Shown here in pieces: positions 1 through 5,818 of a stretch of DNA of 8,631 nucleotides. A model generated the notes under the pieces. The model made no database searches. It was not told the DNA's origin and saw only the letters and a program-made list of their open reading frames with translations. The stretch's first letter is position 1, and each line of letters opens with the position of its first letter. Source of the DNA: Nostoc sp. CHAB 5834. GTDB taxonomy: Bacteria; Cyanobacteriota; Cyanobacteriia; Cyanobacteriales; Nostocaceae. Made by a program: the position numbers and the translations under genes. The DNA is taken from assembly GCA_020829485.1 (NCBI GenBank), contig JAIVFU010000211.1, positions 1 through 8,631 on the forward strand, read 5' to 3'.

Positions 1-576
1 CGGGAGAACGAAGATTTCCATCAGGTCGACCAAAAGGTACAGGGTTCGGGCGTCTTCTTCATCCAGCAGGTCGTCCTCGTCCTCCACGTCTTCATAGCGG
101 AGGATGGACAGCTCAAAGGTCACATAGCCCAGAAGTGGGCCACCCGCTTCCTGAGACGACTTTGCTAGCAAGGAGTACTGCTGGGGGGAGTTGGGCCAGG
201 ACGGCGAGCGGGAGTTAACGAACGACCTGGGCGAGATAGCCCGGACGCTTGCAAAAAACGGTTGTTCTCGATTAGCGCGGTCTTCGTCGATGCGGTAGTG
301 CGCAAACTCTATAGGTGAGTTTCCCGCTGAGCCCATTACAAAATGGTTCACCAATTGCGCAGGAGACTTGCCGGTCTCACTCGGTTCCATGATGCAGTAT
401 CTTCGGGGCTCCTTCAGCAGCCCCTTGCCCTCAACTTGCCACGGACCTCCCCGCGGGCACTGGGCATCGGGGAGGGAGAGTTCCAAGCGTGATAAGGCTT
501 CTCTGTAGGAGGCCACCCTGCTTTCAAGGCTAGAGGGGGTATCAGTGCGAGGGGTGGTGGCGTTGTAGAAGTTCAT
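1..576 (-). CDS. Hypothetical protein, C-terminus cut by the left edge
   Basis: An uninterrupted minus-strand frame of 192 codons runs from ATG at 576 to the window edge with no stop, so only the N-terminal part is visible. The start reads MNFYNATTPRTD. The protein looks soluble, with no signal peptide or membrane helix. The visible C-terminal part reads LLGYVTFELSILRYEDV, followed by a strongly acidic stretch (EDEDDLLDEEDA) and a hydrophobic run (LYLLVDLMEIFVLP). I do not recognise a family. The frame stays open upstream of the ATG to a TAA at 658-660 but has no other ATG, GTG or TTG there, so this ATG is the only reasonable start. A strong Shine-Dalgarno-like AAAGGAGGAG (about 609-618) lies roughly 33 nt upstream, too far for normal use, and the start itself has only a weak purine stretch. 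Open over nearly 600 bp with no stop, it is very likely a real gene of unknown role. Confidence 0.72.
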   Translation of the reverse strand, partial: MNFYNATTPRTDTPSSLESRVASYREALSRLELSLPDAQCPRGGPWQVEGKGLLKEPRRYCIMEPSETGKSPAQLVNHFVMGSAGNSPIEFAHYRIDEDRANREQPFFASVRAISPRSFVNSRSPSWPNSPQQYSLLAKSSQEAGGPLLGYVTFELSILRYEDVEDEDDLLDEEDARTLYLLVDLMEIFVLP

Positions 577-812
577 GGATGGCCTGGTACGAGATACCCG
601 GTCTAGAACTCCTCCTTTAAATTCAAGGCAACGCGCGCTGGCAGACGCCTTGTTCGGTTAATTGCGGGATTCCCCGCAATCCGGCACAGAAGCTCATGCC
701 TCAAAAGGGCCTAAAAGCCACGAAAACGCTGCGGTTTAAGACGTAGCTGCCAGAATCCAATTCTGGAGCTTTGAGGCCACCCCTGGAGAACGCGGTCGAC
801 TGCAGCACAGGG
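577..812. other. Intergenic stretch with two hairpins, no gene seen
   Basis: This gap lies between the lipoprotein gene and the edge gene, both on the minus strand. I see no convincing coding sequence. It holds a perfect 8-bp hairpin at 661-680 (ATTGCGGG, loop ATTC, CCCGCAAT). A second hairpin at 746-770 has a 7-bp core CCAGAAT/ATTCTGG, loop CCA, extended by AGCT on both sides with one bulged G. Neither is followed by a clear T-tract on either strand, so neither is a textbook intrinsic terminator. They could still end or stabilise the lipoprotein mRNA. Confidence 0.5.
661..680. repeat. Perfect 8-bp inverted repeat (hairpin)
   Basis: ATTGCGGG pairs with CCCGCAAT around a 4-nt ATTC loop. It lies about 130 bp downstream of the lipoprotein stop and 85 bp upstream of the edge gene start, both on the minus strand. 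No T-run follows, so a terminator call is weak. It may be an mRNA 3'-end stabiliser or a protein-binding dyad. Confidence 0.5.
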
Positions 813-1382
813 CTAGCACCGCGTTGAATTCTCCCCATATGCCTTTCTACACTCTTCGCGAAGTCTGATTCTTTTTTGGGTTGGAGTTTCATCGAGTGGC
901 GGGTTGCCTGCACTGGACTTGAGCCCTTCTTTGCTTTCGCACAAGGATGAGTCTTTACCATTGTTTACCCTGCATAGCTCCCTCAGTCGAATACGTTTTT
1001 GAGTTGGAGTTTCTTCATTGGACCCAGAATGCTTTAAGTTTTTGTAATCGGATTCAGCCATTAGTCTATTGCCACGCTGAGTCATGCAATAACTTACATA
1101 CTCATTCCTTACGTCTGAGTTTGCATCAGAAGTTATTGTTGGCGGAGGAGTATATTGCCCTCCGGAAGAGCTGCAAGTTGCGAATCCGCCAACTCCATTG
1201 CAGGACGTATACACTGGGGAGGTATATCCTATCCCAACTTGCTGAGAGTAGAGTGCTGGCGGGTATTGCCGAGCAGCGTCTAACTTGCATTCGTACATAT
1301 CCTTTTGAGGGTTCTGCCCCACCCACACTGTACTAACGCAGCCCGATAGCAATAATGCCAAAAAAAGAATTCTAGTTTTCAT
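813..1382 (-). CDS. Putative lipoprotein with duplicated Cys-containing C-terminal motif
   Basis: This 189-aa protein has a type II (lipoprotein) signal: MKTRILFLALLLSGC, with basic residues, a hydrophobic core and lipobox LSGC, so Cys15 is the expected lipidated residue. The mature protein would be anchored in an envelope membrane. The middle is Ser/Gly/Pro/Tyr-rich with further cysteines (32, 61, 70, 99). The C-terminal half contains two copies of one unit, residues 124-148 and 165-189. Each begins ETPTQKRIRLRE, with a Cys 13 residues after the first Glu and a second Cys 11 residues later; the last residue of the protein is the final Cys of copy two. I know no named family for it. The spaced Cys pairs suggest disulfide-stabilised periplasmic modules, which is inference. 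It starts at ATG with a weak purine-rich ribosome site (GAGAAAA). The function is unknown, but the lipoprotein call is well supported. Confidence 0.75.
   Translation of the reverse strand: MKTRILFLALLLSGCVSTVWVGQNPQKDMYECKLDAARQYPPALYSQQVGIGYTSPVYTSCNGVGGFATCSSSGGQYTPPPTITSDANSDVRNEYVSYCMTQRGNRLMAESDYKNLKHSGSNEETPTQKRIRLRELCRVNNGKDSSLCESKEGLKSSAGNPPLDETPTQKRIRLREECRKAYGENSTRC
816..1013 (-). repeat. Tandem duplication inside the lipoprotein gene
   Basis: Two 75-bp units, 939-1013 and 816-890, encode residues 124-148 and 165-189 of the lipoprotein (unit period 41 residues). The first 12 residues, ETPTQKRIRLRE, are identical, and both units end in Cys-x10-Cys. The DNA copies differ at many third positions, so the duplication is old or has been kept by selection on the protein rather than arising recently. 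Confidence 0.7.
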
Positions 1383-1499
1383 TTTTCTCAGTCAAGACCA
1401 GTTATGGCCCTCTAAATTAGTCTTAATTTCAAATCGAAAAGGCGGGGTAATTTAGGCCCGGCGGGAACACGCATCTATTAGGACTGTCCTCGCCGCCCG

Positions 1500-2438
1500 C
1501 TACCTGTTCTGCAGGCTCAGTACGTTGCCGTTGGCGTCCACCGTGGCAACGACAGTATTGGTCACAATCGCATTGAAGGCATTGGTGCCCCGATAGGTAG
1601 TGAACACCGTAATCGAGTCGGGGTTCACCAGGTAACGAGTCTCCACGTGCTCGTAGCTTCTCGGGTTCCGCATAGCCCCCTTGATAGAAGCTTCCACATT
1701 CCGATGAGACCCGTCATACGCCGAGAACTGGCTCTTGACGTTGGCTTCAAGGGCTGCTCGTTTGGCGGATGCCTCCTTGACCTTCTCCGCAATAGCCAGG
1801 ACCTCTTCAGCTTCTTTGAGCTTGCGCTGATACTGCGCACGATTGCCCGGCTCTTCGTCCATCATCGCTTTGTATATCTGAACGCGTCGCTCTGGCGAAA
1901 GCGACGCTTCATTTTGCAGGTCGAGCTTCATTACCTGGAGCTCGGCCCTTCCCCGAAGCCTGCCTAAGTCAGGGTCGGATGTGGCGGTCATGTACTTGCT
2001 GATGGTCGCAAGCGCTTCGCGCGACTGATTGGAGGCAAGCTGCTGCTCCACTTCTGCAAGGATTTTAATTTTGTTGAGCTGATACTCAGCTTCGCGGTCC
2101 TTCTTTTGCTGGGCCACCCGGGCCCTGGAGTCTTTGTTGCGCTGAGCATCCTTCGCGAGCCGAGCCGCTTCAGCCCCCTCGCCAAACGATACGCCCTGGA
2201 AAACCATCAACACCACTGCCAACCCGAGAGACCAGCCGGGGCCCGGGAGAAACCTGATTTTCTGCTGAATTTTGTTTCGCAAAACAGGCAAAAGCAGCAA
2301 AAGCATCGGAATGAGAAACAAAATCGGAGTAAAAACTTTAAACTCCTCCACACCTCGGTAGGTCTGTAGCACCACCAGCAGGCTGGCCCCATACAGAGCC
2401 ACGTCCCAAATCAAAGACTTCGACTTACCTTCAGCCAC
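1500..2438 (-). CDS. Membrane-anchored coiled-coil protein with C-terminal domain of unknown function
   Basis: This 312-aa protein has three hydrophobic segments near the N-terminus (about residues 9-25, 36-53 and 68-85), then a long charged, Ala/Glu/Lys-rich helical region (about 88-236) likely to form a coiled coil. A compact C-terminal domain (about 237-310) carries FSAYDGSHRNVEASIKGAMRNP, then SYEHVETRY, TTYRGTNAFNAIV and a final VDANGNVLSL. I recall this terminal pattern (DGSH ... SYEHVET ... YRGxNAFxxxV) from uncharacterised bacterial proteins but cannot name its function. The likely architecture is an inner-membrane anchor with a soluble domain, side undetermined. The start is GTG at 2438, not the nearby out-of-frame ATG: AGGAGGAG sits 6 nt upstream of the GTG. 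The gene follows the terminator of the 2575-3312 gene and has its own promoter candidate, so it is probably a separate transcript. Confidence 0.78.
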   Translation of the reverse strand: MAEGKSKSLIWDVALYGASLLVVLQTYRGVEEFKVFTPILFLIPMLLLLLPVLRNKIQQKIRFLPGPGWSLGLAVVLMVFQGVSFGEGAEAARLAKDAQRNKDSRARVAQQKKDREAEYQLNKIKILAEVEQQLASNQSREALATISKYMTATSDPDLGRLRGRAELQVMKLDLQNEASLSPERRVQIYKAMMDEEPGNRAQYQRKLKEAEEVLAIAEKVKEASAKRAALEANVKSQFSAYDGSHRNVEASIKGAMRNPRSYEHVETRYLVNPDSITVFTTYRGTNAFNAIVTNTVVATVDANGNVLSLQNR

Positions 2439-2471
2439 GGCATACTCCTCCTAAATTTTTAGCATCTTACC

Positions 2472-2505
2472 AGCCAGATTTCAACTGGCTAGAGATTTCT
2501 GTCAA
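2472..2505 (-). promoter_or_regulatory. Candidate promoter with dyad around the -10, for the 1500-2438 gene
   Basis: Read on the minus strand there is a perfect -35 TTGACA (2500-2505), a 16-bp spacer and a -10-like TGAAAT (2478-2483), about 40 bp before the GTG start. An inverted repeat AGCCAG (2472-2477) / CTGGCT (2485-2490) flanks the -10 exactly, with the -10 in its 7-bp centre. This is the geometry of a repressor operator, but no regulator can be assigned. Confidence 0.45.
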
Positions 2506-2520
2506 GCTCAAATTCGGCCA

Positions 2521-2552
2521 AAAGAAAAACCGCCCAGCAACTGCTGAGCGGT
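2521..2552 (-). terminator. Intrinsic terminator of the 2575-3312 gene
   Basis: On the minus strand ACCGCTCAGC pairs with GCTGGGCGGT (one G-T pair) around an AGTT loop, followed by TTTTTCTTTT. It begins 23 bp beyond the stop codon of the 245-aa gene. Confidence 0.88.
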
Positions 2553-2574
2553 CGAAATCAATAGGACGTTTCTT

Positions 2575-3312
2575 TTAGAAAGGCACGTCTTCGAGCGGTT
2601 TTTCCTGGTCCAACGCCGTCTCCAAGTCTGCCGAGGTCAGTCCCGCAGCGTCGAAAAACTGGCAAAACTGTTCGTAGTTGAGGCTGTGCATCATGACTGC
2701 TTTCAAGCCTTGGTTCTGAACATAATGGAAGGCGTTGTAGGCCTCATCTACATGGTTGACCTTGACTTGGCCATCCACGTTTTCAAGGACAACCATGCCT
2801 CCAGAGACGCGCGAGTAGAGAATCACCACGTACCGGTCATTGCCCGTAAAGAAGCAGTAGCCTTTCAAGAGGGCATTCAGCCAGGGTGTATCTGCAGGCG
2901 CTTTACGCGTCAATTCGCTCAGTACCGTGCGGCCGTTCACTGGGAAGCCCTTTGCTTCCAACTCCAGTCCGATGCTTTGCAAGCGTTCGGCTGCTTTCAG
3001 CATGTCCATGACAGAATCGTGTGAGAAGTGCTCGACCTGGACTCGCTTGTCGAGGTTGCCGGGCTCTTTCAGCCAGTACACGTAGCCCACGTTGTCATTG
3101 GAAAGGCGCTCCAGCCCAAAGAAAGTCTCCGGAAACTCTGGGCGCAAATCCGTTTTGGTCGCTTCATAGAGTTCGTCCAGGCGGGCAGCATCCTCGTCTG
3201 TGGCCACACCCTTTTCAAAGCGGTCCAGTAGGTAGATGTCTGATGCCTTGAGCCATTTGCCACTGTTCGAGAAAGTCAAAACTTTATCGAGCTTTTGTTC
3301 GATGTTCACCAT
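2575..3312 (-). CDS. Hypothetical protein with SSB-like C-terminal tail EDVPF
   Basis: This 245-aa soluble protein has no signal peptide or membrane helix, and I do not recognise a family. The N-terminal third is charged and helical (MVNIEQKLDKVLTFSNSGKW...). The middle contains PETFFGLERL and VGYVYWLKEPG. A segment near residues 145-185 alternates hydrophobic strands (RYVVILYSRVSGGMVVLENV). The last ten residues, QEKPLEDVPF, resemble the acidic tail of bacterial single-strand DNA-binding protein (consensus DDIPF), whose terminal Pro-Phe docks SSB partner proteins. No OB-fold is evident, so this would be a mimic rather than an SSB; that reading is inference from five residues. The ATG has AAAGGA 7 nt upstream. 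A good promoter lies in front and a strong terminator behind, so it is monocistronic. It is transcribed divergently from the 87-aa gene at 3447. Confidence 0.78.
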   Translation of the reverse strand: MVNIEQKLDKVLTFSNSGKWLKASDIYLLDRFEKGVATDEDAARLDELYEATKTDLRPEFPETFFGLERLSNDNVGYVYWLKEPGNLDKRVQVEHFSHDSVMDMLKAAERLQSIGLELEAKGFPVNGRTVLSELTRKAPADTPWLNALLKGYCFFTGNDRYVVILYSRVSGGMVVLENVDGQVKVNHVDEAYNAFHYVQNQGLKAVMMHSLNYEQFCQFFDAAGLTSADLETALDQEKPLEDVPF

Positions 3313-3339
3313 TGTATTTTCCTTTAAGAGTACCTAAGC

Positions 3340-3369
3340 CTTATAGCGACACGACCTGATACCCCTCAA
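3340..3369 (-). promoter_or_regulatory. Candidate sigma-70 promoter of the 245-aa gene
   Basis: On the minus strand -35 TTGAGG (3364-3369), an 18-bp spacer and -10 TATAAG (3340-3345) lie about 30 bp before the ATG at 3312. The match is 4/6 and 5/6 to the sigma-70 consensus. The dyad at 3373-3401 sits directly upstream of the -35. Confidence 0.45.
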
Positions 3370-3372
3370 TTA

Positions 3373-3401
3373 CTTGATTTAAATTTTCTAAAATAATCAA
3401 G
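3373..3401. promoter_or_regulatory. AT-rich dyad between divergent genes, candidate regulator site
   Basis: Perfect inverted repeat CTTGATT (3373-3379) / AATCAAG (3395-3401) surrounds an AT-rich centre that contains a smaller imperfect dyad, ATTTTCTAAAAT. It lies between the divergent 245-aa and 87-aa genes and just upstream of the minus-strand -35. It could bind a dimeric regulator controlling one or both genes; no regulator gene is adjacent. Confidence 0.45.
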
Positions 3402-3446
3402 CTCCATACATCGCTACACAACAAAGATATTCACAACGGAGCGACA

Positions 3447-3710
3447 ATGGAAATCGAAATCAAGTTCTGCGGAACCAACAGCGTCATCGGTGCGATTTAC
3501 GAGAAACTCTTTGTCAAAGGCATCTTTCCCGATGAAGTCACTGTCAACATCGAAACTGTCATGCAGTGCACCGATGTCGAAAAGGAAGTTCAGAAGGCCC
3601 GGGACGTTTTTGTAGCTTACCCCACAAAATTAAAGCTGGGAACAGTCGGACGGGACCTCTACAAAGAGCAGTTGATGCGAGAACCCAAAGACACCCTTTG
3701 CTTTTCGTGA
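3447..3710 (+). CDS. Small hypothetical protein, 87 aa
   Basis: The protein starts MEIEIKFCGTNSVIGAIYEK and is soluble and rich in Lys, Glu and Val, with no signal peptide or membrane segment. The predicted order is a strand, a helix (residues 12-22), then strands and helices, which suggests a compact single domain. I do not recognise a family. Support for it being real is good: GGAG 5 nt before the ATG, an intrinsic terminator 17 bp after the stop (3727-3761), and an open frame filling the space between the two. Codon use includes AAA, GAA and TTT in normal proportion. It is divergent from the 245-aa gene, and the shared intergenic dyad suggests the two might be co-regulated, which is inference. 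Confidence 0.72.
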   Translation: MEIEIKFCGTNSVIGAIYEKLFVKGIFPDEVTVNIETVMQCTDVEKEVQKARDVFVAYPTKLKLGTVGRDLYKEQLMREPKDTLCFS

Positions 3711-3726
3711 CTCACTCCTGATTCAC

Positions 3727-3761
3727 AAGGACCTATCTGCGTATCAGGTAGGTCCTTTTTT
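3727..3761 (+). terminator. Intrinsic terminator of the 87-aa gene
   Basis: AAGGACCTA (3727-3735) pairs with TAGGTCCTT (3749-3757), with part of the intervening TCTG/CAG also able to pair, followed by a T-run to 3761. Confidence 0.88.
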
Positions 3762-3825
3762 GTTTGAAGCCATTGCCTAGCTATACCTTTCAGAAACATC
3801 AATATTTTTGAAAGGCCATTGTTAC

Positions 3826-4236
3826 ATGACAAAAAAAGATACCCAGACGCAGGTTGAGAAAGTCACCGCCGAATTCCTTGCCGAAATTCAAGAACGCGGG
3901 CTACCCCACGTTCTCGAATGGATTTCATCCTGGTACACCAAAGTGGCCAAAGCGAAGCTGCAAGATGACTTCGCCGGCATCGAAGGGCGAGCCACTTCTG
4001 CAGCATGGAAGGAAATCCAGACAGCAGAGCTGTTGATGTACGATGCACGCAGCGGCTTCAACTACTCAACGTCTCCCGGCGCAAATCTGATGCGCCAAGC
4101 CCGTATTTCGGTACTTGCTGACATGCTGGACCACAGCCGAGGTGAAGCCGGCTTCGGAGCTGTCGCTCGACGAAATCGCGCTGACAAACTTCGAGCACTC
4201 GACGAAGCGGCTGCCAAGGAAAATCCGAAGAAATAG
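3826..4236 (+). CDS. Hypothetical protein, 136 aa
   Basis: A soluble, mostly helical, charged protein that begins MTKKDTQTQVEKVTAEFLAE and ends in a Lys/Glu/Ala-rich tail (DEAAAKENPKK). It has a Trp-containing segment, LEWISSWYTKVAKAKL, around residue 31. No catalytic motif, signal peptide or transmembrane segment is visible, and I do not recognise the family. I chose ATG at 3826 over an in-frame TTG at 3808, because AAAGG (3811-3815) lies upstream of the ATG but downstream of the TTG; the 10-nt spacing is slightly long. A strong intrinsic terminator follows the stop by about 18 bp. The gene lies between two other terminators, so it is probably transcribed alone, and it converges on the 288-aa gene at 4362. 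Confidence 0.7.
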   Translation: MTKKDTQTQVEKVTAEFLAEIQERGLPHVLEWISSWYTKVAKAKLQDDFAGIEGRATSAAWKEIQTAELLMYDARSGFNYSTSPGANLMRQARISVLADMLDHSRGEAGFGAVARRNRADKLRALDEAAAKENPKK

Positions 4237-4254
4237 TCTTCGAACATCATTTCG

Positions 4255-4282
4255 CCCGAACACTTCAGTGTTCGGGTTTTTT
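4255..4282 (+). terminator. Intrinsic terminator of the 136-aa gene
   Basis: CCCGAACAC pairs perfectly with GTGTTCGGG around a TTCA loop and is followed by TTTTTT. It serves the plus-strand gene ending at 4236. Confidence 0.92.
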
Positions 4283-4307
4283 CATTGTTCAGATGCGGTG
4301 TCTAACG

Positions 4308-4337
4308 AAAAACCGCCAGTGCAAAGAGCACCGGCGG
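4308..4337 (-). terminator. Intrinsic terminator of the 288-aa gene
   Basis: On the minus strand CCGCCGGTGC pairs with GCACTGGCGG (one G-T pair) around a 5-nt loop and is followed by TTTTTCG. It lies 24 bp beyond the stop of the 4362-5228 gene, back to back with the plus-strand terminator at 4255. Confidence 0.88.
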
Positions 4338-4361
4338 CAATGACGCATAGCGTCGAAAATT

Positions 4362-5228
4362 TTAAGTCAGAGCGCTTGGCTCCCCTTGGTAGCCTCCTGC
4401 CGCCCACTCCATCAACGCCTCTTTGGTGTACCAGCCGGTACATCTGAGGCTACCAGTGTTTACGCGGTAAGCGACCTTTTCTTCATTCCCCGGAGCCCAG
4501 GCGGAGTAGATGTGCAGGAAGCTCGGGCGGTGCCCTTTGAGGGCACCCGCTTCGAAAACTTCGTGCCGCACAGTGTCGATATCCGCAAATGCTTTCAGCC
4601 GCAAGGTCTTCTCGAACGTTAACTGGGCCATCTCAACGGCTTCATTGATTTCAGGAGTGAACCGTGTCTCATCCCCGAGGATGACGCCCACCAGTTGCTT
4701 GCGTGTTACCTTCGGGTCGGGGTTTTCAGTAATGAAAGTGCCCGAAAAAATGGCATGCCCAGCTTCCAGTGACTTGCGAAAACCCAGCATTGCATTCACA
4801 TAGGCTTCGCCTCGAACGCGAATGGCGAAATTGCCCTCGTCCCACGCTCCAGCGACGTTTTGGTCCTCTCTGGAACTGGTGGAGAAGTCCAGGGTATGTT
4901 GCAGCTGCACCAGGTCGGCATCGGTGAATCCGAAGATGACTTCTGGGAGCCTGCCCTCCCCTTCAAGATGATGGAACTTGAGCAAGGGGCTTTGAGCCAC
5001 CCTCTGGTAGTCGATTCGCTTGAGGTCTCGCAATTGAGGGTAGGCCTTGAGCTTTCCCGCCCTTAACTGCGCAACCGCAGAATCCGTAACGCCAACTTGT
5101 GTTGTGAGCGCCTTCATCAGCTCTTGGGAGCCGCACTCGTGTTCAGTGCAGAAGTCAGCACCGGTTGCGAACGCAACCAGCCCACCGTTGGCGTCCAGGA
5201 TTAGTTGGGACCCGTAACCTTTTCTCAT
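4362..5228 (-). CDS. Hypothetical soluble protein, 288 aa
   Basis: I do not recognise a named family. The N-terminus reads MRKGYGSQLILDANGGLVAF, followed by ATGADFCTEHECGSQELMKAL; the cluster C27/H30/C32 with E29 and E31 looks conserved-like and could bind metal or be structural. The middle (about 85-190) carries FGFTDADLVQLQ, WDEGNFAIRVRGEAY and a hydrophobic VGVILG. The end reads NTGSLRCTGWYTKEALMEW. There is no signal peptide or membrane helix. I start it at ATG 5226-5228, because AAGGA lies 8 nt upstream, rather than at the in-frame TTG at 5232-5234, which would sit almost on the ribosome site. A promoter candidate overlaps the end of ahpD, and a terminator follows at 4308-4337, so it can be expressed independently, although read-through from the ahpCD operon is possible. 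Confidence 0.72.
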   Translation of the reverse strand: MRKGYGSQLILDANGGLVAFATGADFCTEHECGSQELMKALTTQVGVTDSAVAQLRAGKLKAYPQLRDLKRIDYQRVAQSPLLKFHHLEGEGRLPEVIFGFTDADLVQLQHTLDFSTSSREDQNVAGAWDEGNFAIRVRGEAYVNAMLGFRKSLEAGHAIFSGTFITENPDPKVTRKQLVGVILGDETRFTPEINEAVEMAQLTFEKTLRLKAFADIDTVRHEVFEAGALKGHRPSFLHIYSAWAPGNEEKVAYRVNTGSLRCTGWYTKEALMEWAAGGYQGEPSALT

Positions 5229-5262
5229 ATGCAATTTCCTTGTTCAAAATGGAGTCTATCCA

Positions 5263-5291
5263 CGTATAGGTCCTATGCCCCTTGATGTCAG
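5263..5291 (-). promoter_or_regulatory. Candidate promoter with palindrome, for the 288-aa gene
   Basis: On the minus strand -35 CTGACA (5286-5291) overlaps the ahpD stop codon. A 17-bp spacer leads to -10 TATACG (5263-5268), about 35 bp before the chosen ATG. An 11-bp palindrome ATAGG-T-CCTAT (5266-5276) covers part of the spacer and the edge of the -10, a plausible operator. Confidence 0.42.
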
Positions 5292-5806
5292 CTTGCTTTG
5301 GCGTACCCCTTCGAAACGGAATTCACGGCGGCCGCAATTTTCGCAATGTCCCGGAGCGTCTCGTCAGTAGCTCCCTGCTTCTTGAGCGCAGTGACATGCG
5401 CAACGATGCAGCTTCGGCACTTGCCCGCTATTGACACCGCCAAAGTGGCCACCTCGAAGCCAAAGGCATCTTTGGCGACCTGCTGGCCATACCCCACCAT
5501 TCGAATTTGCGCTGGCAGCGCGGACAGCTCCTTGATGCCCGCCATGTCCAGGAACGAGTAGAAGACGTTGGTCATGGCCATACTGGCGGCCGCCACCTCC
5601 GCAAGCTCTTTGCTCGCATCAGGGAGCCCCTCTGAAAGCAGCTGTCCAAGCTCAACTGCACCCAAGGACGTTGCGACTGAGTAGGCCGTGGTCAGGGCCT
5701 GCAGCGGGGTCAATGCCGTTGTCTGCAAAGCGGACTCCAGGGTGAGGCGCGCGTCTCGGAAAGAGGCGGGCAAATTTGCTTGCAATGCGGTCTTGATGTG
5801 TTCCAT
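5288..5806 (-). CDS. ahpD: Alkylhydroperoxidase AhpD
   Basis: This 172-aa protein belongs to the AhpD/carboxymuconolactone-decarboxylase-like family. In mycobacteria AhpD uses a CxxC disulfide, re-reduced by lipoylated SucB and Lpd, to recycle AhpC; it also has weak peroxidase activity. The motif here is KCRSCIVAHVTAL, giving Cys130 and Cys133, with His137 and the upstream Glu118 (in AFGFEVATLA). These fall at the same residue numbers I recall for the Mycobacterium tuberculosis protein. The mycobacterial His132 between the cysteines is Ser here. Length matches the family (about 175). The protein is cytosolic and all-helical. The ATG has AGGAG 7 nt upstream and follows the ahpC stop by 12 bp, so the two form an operon. 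The TGA stop overlaps the promoter of the next gene. Confidence 0.93.
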   Translation of the reverse strand: MEHIKTALQANLPASFRDARLTLESALQTTALTPLQALTTAYSVATSLGAVELGQLLSEGLPDASKELAEVAAASMAMTNVFYSFLDMAGIKELSALPAQIRMVGYGQQVAKDAFGFEVATLAVSIAGKCRSCIVAHVTALKKQGATDETLRDIAKIAAAVNSVSKGYAKAS

Positions 5807-5818
5807 TTCGGGCTCCTG

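Noticed and set aside
577..690. Integron attC-like sequence (on the minus strand TTAACCGAACAAGGCG...GCGCGTTGCC) between same-strand unknown genes
   Set aside because: The R box ends GTTGCCT instead of GTTRRRY and the left box does not fit RYYYAAC. No similar site occurs between the other genes, and those have their own promoters and terminators, unlike gene cassettes.
947..1336. 129-codon plus-strand frame antisense to the lipoprotein gene
   Set aside because: No signal, motif or ribosome site. The minus strand has a clear lipoprotein signal and repeated motif.
3808..3825. TTG start extending the 136-aa gene by six residues
   Set aside because: The AAAGG ribosome site lies downstream of this TTG, so only the ATG at 3826 can use it.
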